Assembly: GCA_035689115.1 (NCBI GenBank)
Contig: DASSMA010000074.1
Coordinates: forward strand, 1-64,000
Length of the DNA stretch: 64,000 nt
Direction: 5' to 3'
Source of the DNA: JAHFUS01 sp035689115
Lineage (GTDB): Bacteria > Actinomycetota > Acidimicrobiia > Acidimicrobiales > GCA-2861595
The translations under genes were made by a program, and so were the position numbers. Shown here one piece after another: positions 16,899 to 23,924 of the stretch; within the stretch, counting starts at the first letter, position 1, and every line of letters begins with the position of its first letter. The notes below the pieces were generated by a model. That model was given only the letters and a program-made list of their open reading frames with translations, had not been told where the DNA came from and made no database searches.

Positions 16899-18101
16899 AT
16901 GACCACCGAGGGCGGCGACCACGAGCGTCTGCTGGGCGGGCTCCAGCGCCTGAACGCCCTGGCCCGGCTCCTGCTGGCCGAGCCGTCGCTCGACGTGCTC
17001 CTGGCCCGCATCGCGGCGGCCGCCCGGGAGCTGACCGGCGCCGACTTCTCCGCGCTGATCCTCCTGCGGCCGGGCACCACCGACGAGGTGGGCCACTTCG
17101 CCTACGACGGCCAGCGGGAGCTGTTCCCCGACCGGCTGCCGCGTGCCGTCGGGCTGCTTGCCGTGCCGATCACCGGTCGTTGGCCCGTCCGGCTGGACGA
17201 CATCAGGGACCATCCGGCCGGCGTGGGGATCCCTGTGGAGCACCCCCCCATCGCCGCCCTCCTCGCCGTCCCGATCACGTCGGAGGCCGGCGTCGTGGGT
17301 GAGCTGGCCGTCGCCAACCAGCCCGGCGGCAACCTGTTCGACGACGTCGACGAGGTCCTGGTCTCCGAACTGGCGGGGCACGCCGGCACGGGCGTGTCCC
17401 TCGCCGCCGCCCGCCAGGCCGAGGCCCGCCTCGAGGCCACCCGCCGAGCGTTGCTCGACGTGGCGCTCCACAACATCCGCACGCCGCTCACGGTCGCCAC
17501 CGGGTTCCTCTCCGCCCTGCGCCGCCACGCCGATCGCCTGGGGGAGGAGGGACGCCGGGACGCCTTCGACGCCATCGAGCGGGCCCACACGAGGATCCAC
17601 GAGCTGGCCGAAGGCGCCCTGCTCCACCGGCCCGACCGGCCGCCGGCGGAGGAGACCGCGCCCGTGGAGATCGTGGTGGCCGGGCTGGTCGAGGAGCTGG
17701 TGGCCGGCCGGCCGGTGGTGGTGACCGTGCTGCCCGATGCGCCGAGGTCCGTCGTCGCCGACCGGCGCATGGTCCACGAGCTGCTCGACGCCCTGATCTC
17801 CAACGCCGTGCAGCATTCGCCGCCGGGCGAGCCGGTTCGCCTGTCGGTGCGGACCGAGGGGTCGTGCGTGCGCTTCGACGTCACCGACGCCGGTCCCGGC
17901 CTCAGCGCCGAGGACCAGGGCAGGGTGTTCGAGCAGCATGAGCGCACCCGGCAGAGCGTCGAGGCAGGGATCCAGGGCGCAGGGCTCGGGCTGTGGCTCG
18001 CCCGACGGCTGGCCGACCTCCTGGGCGGGACGGTCGGTGTGGGGAGCAGGCTGGGGGAGGGGGCGACGTTCTGGGCCACCGTCCCCCTGTCCCCGCGGTG
18101 A
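16899..18101 (+). CDS. GAF-domain sensor histidine kinase
   Basis: A 400-residue soluble histidine kinase. Residues ~10-165 form a GAF domain (LARIAAAARELTGADFSALI ... LLAVPITSEAGVVGELAVAN). The H-box is DVALHNIRTPLTVA with the phospho-accepting His at about 191; HN replaces the usual HE/HD. The ATPase shows the N-box LLDALISNAVQHSP, G1 DVTDAGPGLS, F-box QGRVFEQHERT and G2 GAGLGLWLARRLA. No transmembrane segment is present, so it senses a cytoplasmic signal. No response regulator is adjacent, so its partner is encoded elsewhere. It is divergent from the PAS/GAF/SpoIIE gene with 152 bp between them, hinting that both feed related control of stress or sigma-factor activity. Confidence 0.9.
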   Translation: MTTEGGDHERLLGGLQRLNALARLLLAEPSLDVLLARIAAAARELTGADFSALILLRPGTTDEVGHFAYDGQRELFPDRLPRAVGLLAVPITGRWPVRLDDIRDHPAGVGIPVEHPPIAALLAVPITSEAGVVGELAVANQPGGNLFDDVDEVLVSELAGHAGTGVSLAAARQAEARLEATRRALLDVALHNIRTPLTVATGFLSALRRHADRLGEEGRRDAFDAIERAHTRIHELAEGALLHRPDRPPAEETAPVEIVVAGLVEELVAGRPVVVTVLPDAPRSVVADRRMVHELLDALISNAVQHSPPGEPVRLSVRTEGSCVRFDVTDAGPGLSAEDQGRVFEQHERTRQSVEAGIQGAGLGLWLARRLADLLGGTVGVGSRLGEGATFWATVPLSPR

Positions 18102-18560
18102 TCAGCGGCCGGCTCGCTCCATGGCCCGCAGGGCGGCGTCGCCCGGGAAGGCAACCGTCTCGACACCGGGGATCGCCCACGTGGCCAGCCCGATCACCGG
18201 GCGCCCGACCTTGAGGGCGAGGGCGATCTCCGAGAGCGTGCCGTACCCGCCGCCCACCGCGATGACCGCGTCGGCAGCCCGCACCACCAGGGCGTTGCGG
18301 GCCTCGCCCAGCCCGGTGGCCACCGCCACGTCGACCCAGGGGTTCGCCGCCATCCGGTCGGATCCCGGGAGGAGGCCGACGGTGGTGCCCCCGGCCTCCT
18401 TGGCTCCCCGGCAGGCCGCCGCCATCGCCCCGCCGAGGCCACCGCACACGAGGACCGCCCCCGCCGCGCCCAGCGCCGAACCCACCCCCTCGGCCAGGGC
18501 CTCGGCATCGGCGTCGGCGTCGGCCGGACCGACCACCGCCACGTAGAATGCAGGCTCCAT
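18102..18560 (-). CDS. TIGR00725-type LOG-like Rossmann protein
   Basis: A 152-residue protein from ATG 18560, of the TIGR00725 branch of the LOG/lysine-decarboxylase-like fold. It has VLVCGGLGGAMAAACRGA near the N-terminus and the signature VGGGYGTLSEIALALKVGRP, equivalent to the PGGxGTxxE motif of cytokinin-activating LOG phosphoribohydrolases, here GGGYGTLSE with the Glu retained. LOG enzymes remove ribose-5-phosphate from nucleotides, but this shorter branch has no proven activity. Its start codon interlocks with that of the divergent ArsC-like gene in the tetranucleotide CATG. Confidence 0.85.
   Translation of the reverse strand: MEPAFYVAVVGPADADADAEALAEGVGSALGAAGAVLVCGGLGGAMAAACRGAKEAGGTTVGLLPGSDRMAANPWVDVAVATGLGEARNALVVRAADAVIAVGGGYGTLSEIALALKVGRPVIGLATWAIPGVETVAFPGDAALRAMERAGR
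18544..18549 (+). promoter_or_regulatory. -10 box TAGAAT of arsC-like gene
   Basis: TAGAAT, a good TANNNT match, ends 9 nt before ATG 18559. It lies inside the 5' coding end of the divergent LOG-like gene, so the promoter must read through that gene's first codons. Confidence 0.5.
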
Positions 18561-18903
18561 GGGGACGCAGGTCTACTTCAATCCATCGTGCTCGAAGTGC
18601 CGCACCGTGCAGGGCATCCTCGCCGAGAAGGGCGTCGAGGCCGACTACGTGCGCTACCTCGACCAGGCCCCCACCCGCGAGCAGCTCGTGGAGGTGATGG
18701 GGCTCCTCGGCATCGACGACCCGCGGGCCATGATGCGCACCGGCGAGCCGGTCTACGTGTCCCTCGGCCTCGACGACGCCTCGTCCGACGAACTGCTCGA
18801 CGCCATGGTGGCCAACCCCATCCTCATCGAGCGCCCCATCGTCGTGCGCGACGGCCGGGCCGTCATCGCCCGCCCCGCCGCGAGGGTGTACGAAATCCTC
18901 TGA
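18559..18903 (+). CDS. arsC: ArsC family protein (thioredoxin-fold arsenate reductase-like)
   Basis: A 114-residue ArsC/Spx-fold protein. The N-terminal strand leads to YFNPSCSKCRTVQGIL, the NPxC catalytic-cysteine loop of glutaredoxin-linked arsenate reductases; the second Cys (CSKC) is shared with many ArsC-like proteins annotated by similarity only. The C-terminal part NPILIERPIVVRDGRAVIARP supplies the arginines expected for oxyanion binding. Length is normal (about 115). There are no other arsenic genes nearby (no arsR or arsB visible), so a role in general thiol chemistry is equally possible. Its start overlaps the divergent start codon of the LOG-like gene. Confidence 0.82.
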   Translation: MGTQVYFNPSCSKCRTVQGILAEKGVEADYVRYLDQAPTREQLVEVMGLLGIDDPRAMMRTGEPVYVSLGLDDASSDELLDAMVANPILIERPIVVRDGRAVIARPAARVYEIL

Positions 18904-18904
18904 G

Positions 18905-19270
18905 TCAGGGGGCGGCGAGGGCCGGCTCGGGCACCTCCCGCCCGCGAGCGAGGAAGTAGCGCAGGAAACGGGCAGGAGGCGCCTGCCACGACGCCACCGT
19001 GGCGGCGCCGGCCGCCGTCGCCCAGTGGTGCTGGCGGTCGGGGCCGGCGGGGTCGGCCGCCGGCCACGAGTCGACCAGCCCGCCGTCCTGGAGGCTGCGC
19101 AGGGCCCGGCGCACGGAGCCCCGCCCCGTGCCGGCCACGCCGAGGCCGGCGAGCATGCCCGTCAGCTCGGCGCCCTGGGCCGGCGCGTCGCAGACGAGCA
19201 GGAGCAGGCAGGAGCGGAGGTGGCCGTCGGTCGTCCCAGCCCTCCCATCCTCCGCTGTTCCAGTTGTCAT
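18905..19270 (-). CDS. PadR-like winged-helix transcriptional regulator
   Basis: A 121-residue protein from ATG 19270, preceded by GAGGAG 9 nt upstream. The layout is PadR/MarR-like: helix LRSCLLLLVCDAPAQGAELTG, recognition-helix region GRGSVRRALRSLQDGGLVDS, then a wing containing DRQHHWATAAG. It lacks the long C-terminal dimerisation helix of full PadR proteins, apart from a short helical tail. It probably represses itself and/or the divergent hypothetical gene through the palindrome 22 bp upstream of its start. Ligand and targets unknown; another winged-helix family cannot be excluded. Confidence 0.65.
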   Translation of the reverse strand: MTTGTAEDGRAGTTDGHLRSCLLLLVCDAPAQGAELTGMLAGLGVAGTGRGSVRRALRSLQDGGLVDSWPAADPAGPDRQHHWATAAGAATVASWQAPPARFLRYFLARGREVPEPALAAP

Positions 19271-19291
19271 TCGAGGCGCTCCTCAAGGCTT

Positions 19292-19305
19292 GTGAAAGTT
19301 TTCAC
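19292..19305. promoter_or_regulatory. Palindromic operator GTGAAA-GT-TTTCAC
   Basis: A perfect 6-bp inverted repeat with a 2-nt centre, A/T-rich in a GC-rich genome. It lies between the -10 box (TACAGT, minus strand) and the start codon of the PadR-like gene, about 7-20 nt after the predicted transcription start, a classic autorepression position. It also lies upstream of the divergent gene at 19366. Confidence 0.6.
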
Positions 19306-19318
19306 GATGTTGGGAGCC

Positions 19319-19324
19319 ACTGTA
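19319..19324 (-). promoter_or_regulatory. -10 box TACAGT of the PadR-like gene
   Basis: TACAGT on the minus strand lies 13 nt upstream of the palindrome at 19292-19305 and 48 nt before the start codon. Confidence 0.45.
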
Positions 19325-19352
19325 GCCGCGCTGCCGCCGGTGTCAACCGCAT

Positions 19353-19358
19353 TACGGT
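19353..19358 (+). promoter_or_regulatory. -10 box TACGGT of the gene at 19366
   Basis: TACGGT (TANNNT) ends 7 nt before ATG 19366, consistent with a leaderless transcript. Confidence 0.45.
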
Positions 19359-19365
19359 CGTGCCA

Positions 19366-20121
19366 ATGCGCTGGCCGTGGGCCGACCGTCCCCGGGTGAG
19401 CGGTCGCCCCACCTCGGCCAACGGGGCATCCTCGTTCCACCTCACCTGGCTGCTCGAGCAGGTGGCGCTGGTCGAGGTGTCGGCCGTGCTGGAGGTCGTG
19501 GTCCCGCCGGCGGTCGGCAGCCTGTACTTCTGGGCGCTCCAGGTGAGCTTCCTCGACGGCGCCACCAGTCGCGGCGGCGCCCATACCGGCCTCCAGTGGA
19601 ACGCCCGCCACCCCGGCGGCACGGCCGTCAACTGGGGCGGCTACGAGCCGGGCGGCGGTCTTCTCCGGGGCACCGAGTCCAGCCTCCCGAGCGCTCCGCA
19701 CGACCCCAACACGCGCGATTACCCATGGCGCCCCCACAGTCCGTACCGGCTACGGGTGTCGCCGTCGCCCGGCCTGCCTCCGGGCCACTGGCAGGCCGAG
19801 GTCACCGACCTCGGCAGCGGCGAGGCCACGGTGGTGCGCCACCTCGCCGCCGGCGGCGACCGCCTCGGCTCGCCCGTCGTGTGGTCGGAGGTCTTCGCCC
19901 GCTGCGACGACCCGTCGGTGACGGTGCGGTGGTCGGGCCTCCAGGCCCGCACCGCCGACGGCACCGTCGTCACCGCCCGGGGCCTGTCGGTGAACTACCA
20001 GGCCCGCAGCGCCGGCGGCTGCGACAACACCACCGCAGCCCTCGACGGCGACGGCGTCCTCCAGACCACCAACGCCGAGCGGACCGTCGCCCAGGGCGCC
20101 GTGCTCACCCCGCCGGGTTGA
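19366..20121 (+). CDS. Hypothetical protein
   Basis: A 251-residue soluble protein from ATG 19366, chosen because a TACGGT -10 box lies 7 nt upstream; a longer frame is open but runs through the regulatory region. It is rich in beta-strand-like blocks (SFHLTWLLEQVALVEVSAVL, SLYFWALQVSFLDG, YRLRVSPSPGLPPGHWQAEV, VTVRWSGLQARTADGTVV). Conserved-looking Trp and His residues (GGAHTGLQWNARHPGG, VNWGGYEPGGGLL) suggest a ligand-binding beta-sandwich. No signal peptide is visible. I do not recognise the family. It overlaps the 3' end of the convergent oxidoreductase gene by 17 bp. Confidence 0.7.
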   Translation: MRWPWADRPRVSGRPTSANGASSFHLTWLLEQVALVEVSAVLEVVVPPAVGSLYFWALQVSFLDGATSRGGAHTGLQWNARHPGGTAVNWGGYEPGGGLLRGTESSLPSAPHDPNTRDYPWRPHSPYRLRVSPSPGLPPGHWQAEVTDLGSGEATVVRHLAAGGDRLGSPVVWSEVFARCDDPSVTVRWSGLQARTADGTVVTARGLSVNYQARSAGGCDNTTAALDGDGVLQTTNAERTVAQGAVLTPPG

Positions 20122-21052
20122 CGAGCACCACCTTGCCGAACTTCCCGCCGGCGGCGAAGCGGGCGTAGGCGGCCTCCACCTCGGCCAGCGGGAAGGTGGC
20201 GGCGACCGGCACGCGCACCCGTCCCGACGCCAGGAGAGGGAGGACCTGCGACTCCACCGCCCGGGCGGCGGCCGCCTTTCCCTCCAGCGGCCGGGCCCGC
20301 AGGGTGGAGCCCCGCAGCACGGCTCGCTTGGTCATCAGGGCCCGCAGGTCGAGCTCGGCCCTGCTGCCGCCGCCGAGGCCGATGACGGCGATCCGCCCGC
20401 CCGCCGCCACCTCGGCCAGGTCGAGGCCCAGGTTCGGCGCGCCGACCAGCTCGAGCACCACGTCGTAGGGGCCGGTGCCGGCCACGCCGCCGGGGTCGAC
20501 CACCGCTGCGCCGAGCCGGGCGACGGTGTCCCGGAGGGAGGCGTCGCGCACGCTGGCGGTCACCGACGCGCCGGCCGCCACCGCCAGCTGGACGCCGGCC
20601 GACCCCACGCCTCCGGCTCCCCCGGACACCAGCACCCGCTCGCCCATGGCCAGCCGGCACTGGGTGAACAGGGCGTCGTGGGCGGTGGTGAAGGCCTCGG
20701 GGAAGCCGCCCAGCTCGGCCCACGCCACGCCGGCCGGCGCCGGCACCGCCAGCCGCTCGTGCACCGTGCACAGCTCCGCCTGGGCGCCGCCGCCCACCAC
20801 CGCCATCACCCGGTCGCCGACCGAGTACCGCACGGCGCCGGGCCCGGTGGCGACGACCACACCGGCCAGCTCGAGCCCCGGGATGTCGGGCGGCGACCCG
20901 GGCGGCGCCGGGTAGTGCCCGTCCCGCTGGTGCAGGTCGGCGGCGTTGACGCCGGCCGCCTCCACCCGCACCAGCACCTCGCCCGTGCCCGCCACCGGGT
21001 CGGGGTGGTCGAGGACCACGACCGCCCCGCCCTCGATCGTCGCCGCCCTCAT
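20105..21052 (-). CDS. Zinc-free MDR family NADPH:quinone oxidoreductase
   Basis: A 315-residue medium-chain dehydrogenase/reductase of the quinone-oxidoreductase branch. GroES-like half: VLVRVEAAGVNAADLHQRDG and IPGLELAGVVVATGPG. NAD(P)-binding half: LVSGGAGGVGSAGVQLAVAAGA (glycine-rich GxGxxG) followed by VLELVGAPNL and GRIAVIGLGGGS. The structural-zinc cysteines of alcohol dehydrogenases are absent, so it reduces quinones or enones with NADPH rather than oxidising alcohols. Its ATG overlaps the upstream stop by one base (TGATG), so it is translationally coupled to the thioredoxin-NHL gene and is the last gene of that operon. Confidence 0.9.
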   Translation of the reverse strand: MRAATIEGGAVVVLDHPDPVAGTGEVLVRVEAAGVNAADLHQRDGHYPAPPGSPPDIPGLELAGVVVATGPGAVRYSVGDRVMAVVGGGAQAELCTVHERLAVPAPAGVAWAELGGFPEAFTTAHDALFTQCRLAMGERVLVSGGAGGVGSAGVQLAVAAGASVTASVRDASLRDTVARLGAAVVDPGGVAGTGPYDVVLELVGAPNLGLDLAEVAAGGRIAVIGLGGGSRAELDLRALMTKRAVLRGSTLRARPLEGKAAAARAVESQVLPLLASGRVRVPVAATFPLAEVEAAYARFAAGGKFGKVVLVNPAG

Positions 21053-22692
21053 CAGCGGACGTCCACGTCGAGCAGGTGGCGGGTGCGGTGGACCCGCTGG
21101 CCGGGACCGCCCTTGCCCACCGTGCGGGCCACGACCTCCACCAGGAGCAGCCCCGACCCGGGCCAGCCGCCGGTGACCTCCACCGACCCCGACGCCTCGT
21201 CGAGCACGATGCTGGCGCCGCCGCCGGCCAGCAGATCGGCGGGCCGGCACGAGAGCGTGACGTGGACGGGGCCCGGGGCGGTGTGGTCCAGCTGCTCGTC
21301 CACCAGGTCGATGCCGACCCGGATACCCACCGACCGGCCCGGCGCCAGCCGCACCGCCGGCCCGTCGTCGCCGTGCACCCAGGTCTCGTCGATCTCCACG
21401 GGCGTGAGGGCGGCGGTGGCCGGGTCGACGATCACGATGCGGTGGTTCCCGGTGTCGGCCACCACCAACCGGCCGTCGGGGAGCAGGTCGAGCCCGCCGG
21501 GCCGGCACAGGCCGGGCACGGGCAGCGTCCGCAGCGCTCCGTCCTCCCACACCCGCAGGGCGTCGTTGTAGGTGTCGGTCACGTACACCGGTCCGTCGCC
21601 CGCCGGGTCGGCGGCGACACCGAGGGGGAACTGGAGGCGGGCCACCACGGCCGACCCGTCCTGGTGGCCCGGCTCGTCGCCGGCGAGGGTGTCGACGGCC
21701 GCGCCCAGCCGGTCGTCGGCCACCATCCGCAGGCGGCAGGTGGTGGCATCGACGAACACCAGGCCCCGCCTGGTGCGGGCCACGCCGGACGGCTGGGCCA
21801 GCTCCGCCCGGTCCACCGCGCCGTCGGCCGTCCCCTCGGCGCCAGTGCCGGCCACCAGGCGGACGCGCATCTCGCCCGGGCGCACCCGCACCAGCCGGTT
21901 GCCCGCAGCCTCGGCGATGACCCACGAGCCGCCGTCGGCCACCAGGTCCCAGGGCGCGCCCACGCTGTCGGCCAGGACCTCGCCGTCGGTGCGCACGACC
22001 CGGTCGGCCAGGGTGTCGCACACCACCACGCCGTCGCCGTCGAAGCGGACCCCCTGGGGCTGGAGGAAGCCGGTGTGGGCCTCCAGCACGGTGCCGTCGA
22101 GCGAGCACACCAGCACCTGGTCGTGGGCGGTGTCGGCCACCGCGATGCGCCGGCCGTCGGCCGAGCAGGCCACCTTGCCGGGGAAGGCGAGGGGGCCGGC
22201 CGGCGGCAGGAGGCGGTCCACCGGCGGGAGCTTGCGGCGGACCTTCCCCCGCTCCCCGGCGTGGTCCTCCAGCATCTCGGTGACCGCCTTCTCCAGCAGC
22301 GGCCCGGCGCCGGGACCGTCGACGGCGCCGACGACCTCGCCGGCCGGCGTGACGAGCACGACGGTTGGCCACCGCCTGGCGCCGTAGGCGTTCCACGTGG
22401 CCAGGTCGCTGTCGTCGAGGACGGGGTCGGCGATGCCCAGCTCGCCCACCGCCTCGACCACCGCCGGCCGGCGGGCCTCGGCGGGGAAGCGGGGGGCGTG
22501 GACGGCGACGACGACCAGGTCGTCGCCCACCTCCGCGACGACTCGGTGCAGGTACGGCACCAGTCGCCGGCACTCGACGCTCGACGGGGCCCAGAAGACG
22601 ACGAGCACGGCCCGGCCCCGGAGCCGGGCCATCGAGAGCGGTCGCTGCACGCCGAGCCACCCGCCCCGTCCTGACAGCTCGGCAGCGCGCAC
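21052..22692 (-). CDS. Thioredoxin-like domain plus NHL beta-propeller (NHLRC2-like architecture)
   Basis: A 546-residue protein from GTG 22692. Residues ~15-150 are a TlpA/thioredoxin-like fold (VLVVFWAPSSVECRRLVPYL ... WNAYGARRWPTVVLVTPAGEVVG); the active site reads SVEC, so the first Cys of CxxC is missing and redox chemistry would need another thiol. Residues ~185-450 are about five to six NHL-type blades (PGKVACSADGRRIAVADTAH, LLPDGRLVVADTGNHRIVIV). The last ~90 residues are beta-rich. The same order of domains is known from the NHLRC2 family. No signal peptide is seen, so it is likely cytoplasmic. It lies 8 nt after the NlpC/P60 gene and is coupled to the oxidoreductase. Confidence 0.88.
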   Translation of the reverse strand: MRAAELSGRGGWLGVQRPLSMARLRGRAVLVVFWAPSSVECRRLVPYLHRVVAEVGDDLVVVAVHAPRFPAEARRPAVVEAVGELGIADPVLDDSDLATWNAYGARRWPTVVLVTPAGEVVGAVDGPGAGPLLEKAVTEMLEDHAGERGKVRRKLPPVDRLLPPAGPLAFPGKVACSADGRRIAVADTAHDQVLVCSLDGTVLEAHTGFLQPQGVRFDGDGVVVCDTLADRVVRTDGEVLADSVGAPWDLVADGGSWVIAEAAGNRLVRVRPGEMRVRLVAGTGAEGTADGAVDRAELAQPSGVARTRRGLVFVDATTCRLRMVADDRLGAAVDTLAGDEPGHQDGSAVVARLQFPLGVAADPAGDGPVYVTDTYNDALRVWEDGALRTLPVPGLCRPGGLDLLPDGRLVVADTGNHRIVIVDPATAALTPVEIDETWVHGDDGPAVRLAPGRSVGIRVGIDLVDEQLDHTAPGPVHVTLSCRPADLLAGGGASIVLDEASGSVEVTGGWPGSGLLLVEVVARTVGKGGPGQRVHRTRHLLDVDVR

Positions 22693-22700
22693 GGCAGTTT

Positions 22701-23861
22701 CTAACCGACGCGCCCGACCCCGACCAGATCCGACCGGTAGATCGACGCCATGCGGACCGGCGTCCCGGTCTCGGACGCCTCCACCATCTCGCCGCCCCCG
22801 GCGTAGATGCCGACGTGGTGGATGGGGCTGCCGAAGAAGAGCAGGTCGCCGGGCTGGACCTGCGACACCGGGACGCGGACCGTGGCGCCGTACTGGGCGG
22901 CGGACGAGTGGGGGAGGTAGCGCCCGCCGGCCCGCCACGCCCAGCTGGTGAGCCCGGAGCAGTCGAAGCTGTCCGGCCCCGGCGACCCGTACTCGTAGGG
23001 CTTGCCGAGCTGGCGCTTGGCCTCGGCCACCGCCGCCTCGGCGCCCGACGCCGGCGGCGGGGCGTCGCCGTCGTCGGCCGGCGTGGCGCGCGACGAGCCG
23101 AGCAGCCCTCCGCTCGCCGCCCGCCGGGCCTCCTCGGCCGCCTGGCGGGCCGCCTCCTCGCGGGCCTGGCGGGCGGCCAGCTCGGCCTGCACCCGGCGGG
23201 CCTCCTCGGCCGCCCGGCGGGCCTGCTCGGCAGCCACCAGCCCGGCCAGCTCGCCCTGGACGTTGTCGAGGGTCGCCCGCTGGGCGGCCACCGCCTGGCC
23301 GGCCGCCTGGCGCTGGGTGCGCACGTCGGCCAGCAGGGCGTCCGCCGACCGCTTGGCCAGGTCGAGGCTGGCCTTGCTGGCCCGCCGGACCTCCTGGGCG
23401 GCCTCCAGGGCGTCGGCGGTGGCCTGCTCCTGGCCCGCCACCGACGCCACGTAGGCCCGCCGCACCACCACGTCGTTGGCCGAGCCGCTGGCCATCAGCT
23501 GGTCGAGGGGCAGCTCCCCGGCGCCCTGGCCGCCCTGCACGTAGGACGCCACCGCCCGGTCGCGCAGACGGCCGCGGACGGCCTCCAGCTCCTGGTCGGC
23601 GGCGGCCAGCTCGCCCTCCGCCACCTTCACCTGCTTCGCCACCTGGTCGGCCTTGAGCTGGGCCTGGTTCAGCCGCTCGGCCAGGAGGCTCACCCGGTCG
23701 CTCTCGGCGGCCAGCTGCTTGGCGATGCGCTCCGCCTCGGCCCGCTTGTCGGCGATGGCGTCCCCGAAGGCGGCGCGCGTGGGGCCGCCGGCGCCGACGA
23801 GGGTCGACAGCACGAGCGCGCACGACACGATGCCCAGCCGCCGATGACGCGGGGTCGTCAT
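22701..23861 (-). CDS. NlpC/P60 peptidoglycan endopeptidase with coiled-coil domain (RipA-like)
   Basis: A 386-residue secreted cell-wall hydrolase from ATG 23861. A signal peptide (RHRRLGIVSCALVLSTLVGA, cleavage near TRAAFG at ~30) precedes a long coiled coil (~35-240) rich in Ala, Glu, Arg and Gln, then a short linker and an NlpC/P60 catalytic domain (~265-386). Active-site Cys is in FDCSGLTSWAW (about C301) and the His in PIHHVGIYAGG (about 349). It cleaves peptide stems of peptidoglycan; the coiled coil probably holds it inactive until an FtsEX-like or other partner binds. First gene of a three-gene operon. A TACCGT -10 box lies 10 nt upstream of the start. Confidence 0.92.
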   Translation of the reverse strand: MTTPRHRRLGIVSCALVLSTLVGAGGPTRAAFGDAIADKRAEAERIAKQLAAESDRVSLLAERLNQAQLKADQVAKQVKVAEGELAAADQELEAVRGRLRDRAVASYVQGGQGAGELPLDQLMASGSANDVVVRRAYVASVAGQEQATADALEAAQEVRRASKASLDLAKRSADALLADVRTQRQAAGQAVAAQRATLDNVQGELAGLVAAEQARRAAEEARRVQAELAARQAREEAARQAAEEARRAASGGLLGSSRATPADDGDAPPPASGAEAAVAEAKRQLGKPYEYGSPGPDSFDCSGLTSWAWRAGGRYLPHSSAAQYGATVRVPVSQVQPGDLLFFGSPIHHVGIYAGGGEMVEASETGTPVRMASIYRSDLVGVGRVG

Positions 23862-23871
23862 CTCGGGGCAA

Positions 23872-23877
23872 ACGGTA
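23872..23877 (-). promoter_or_regulatory. -10 box TACCGT of the NlpC/P60 operon
   Basis: On the minus strand TACCGT ends 10 nt before ATG 23861. The divergent fumC promoter lies 35 bp away. Confidence 0.45.
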
Positions 23878-23911
23878 GGCGCACCGGGCCTGCAAAGGCC
23901 AGTACCGACGC

Positions 23912-23917
23912 TACGGT
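23912..23917 (+). promoter_or_regulatory. -10 box TACGGT of fumC
   Basis: TACGGT ends 7 nt before ATG 23925, consistent with a leaderless fumC transcript. Confidence 0.5.
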
Positions 23918-23924
23918 GACCTCG

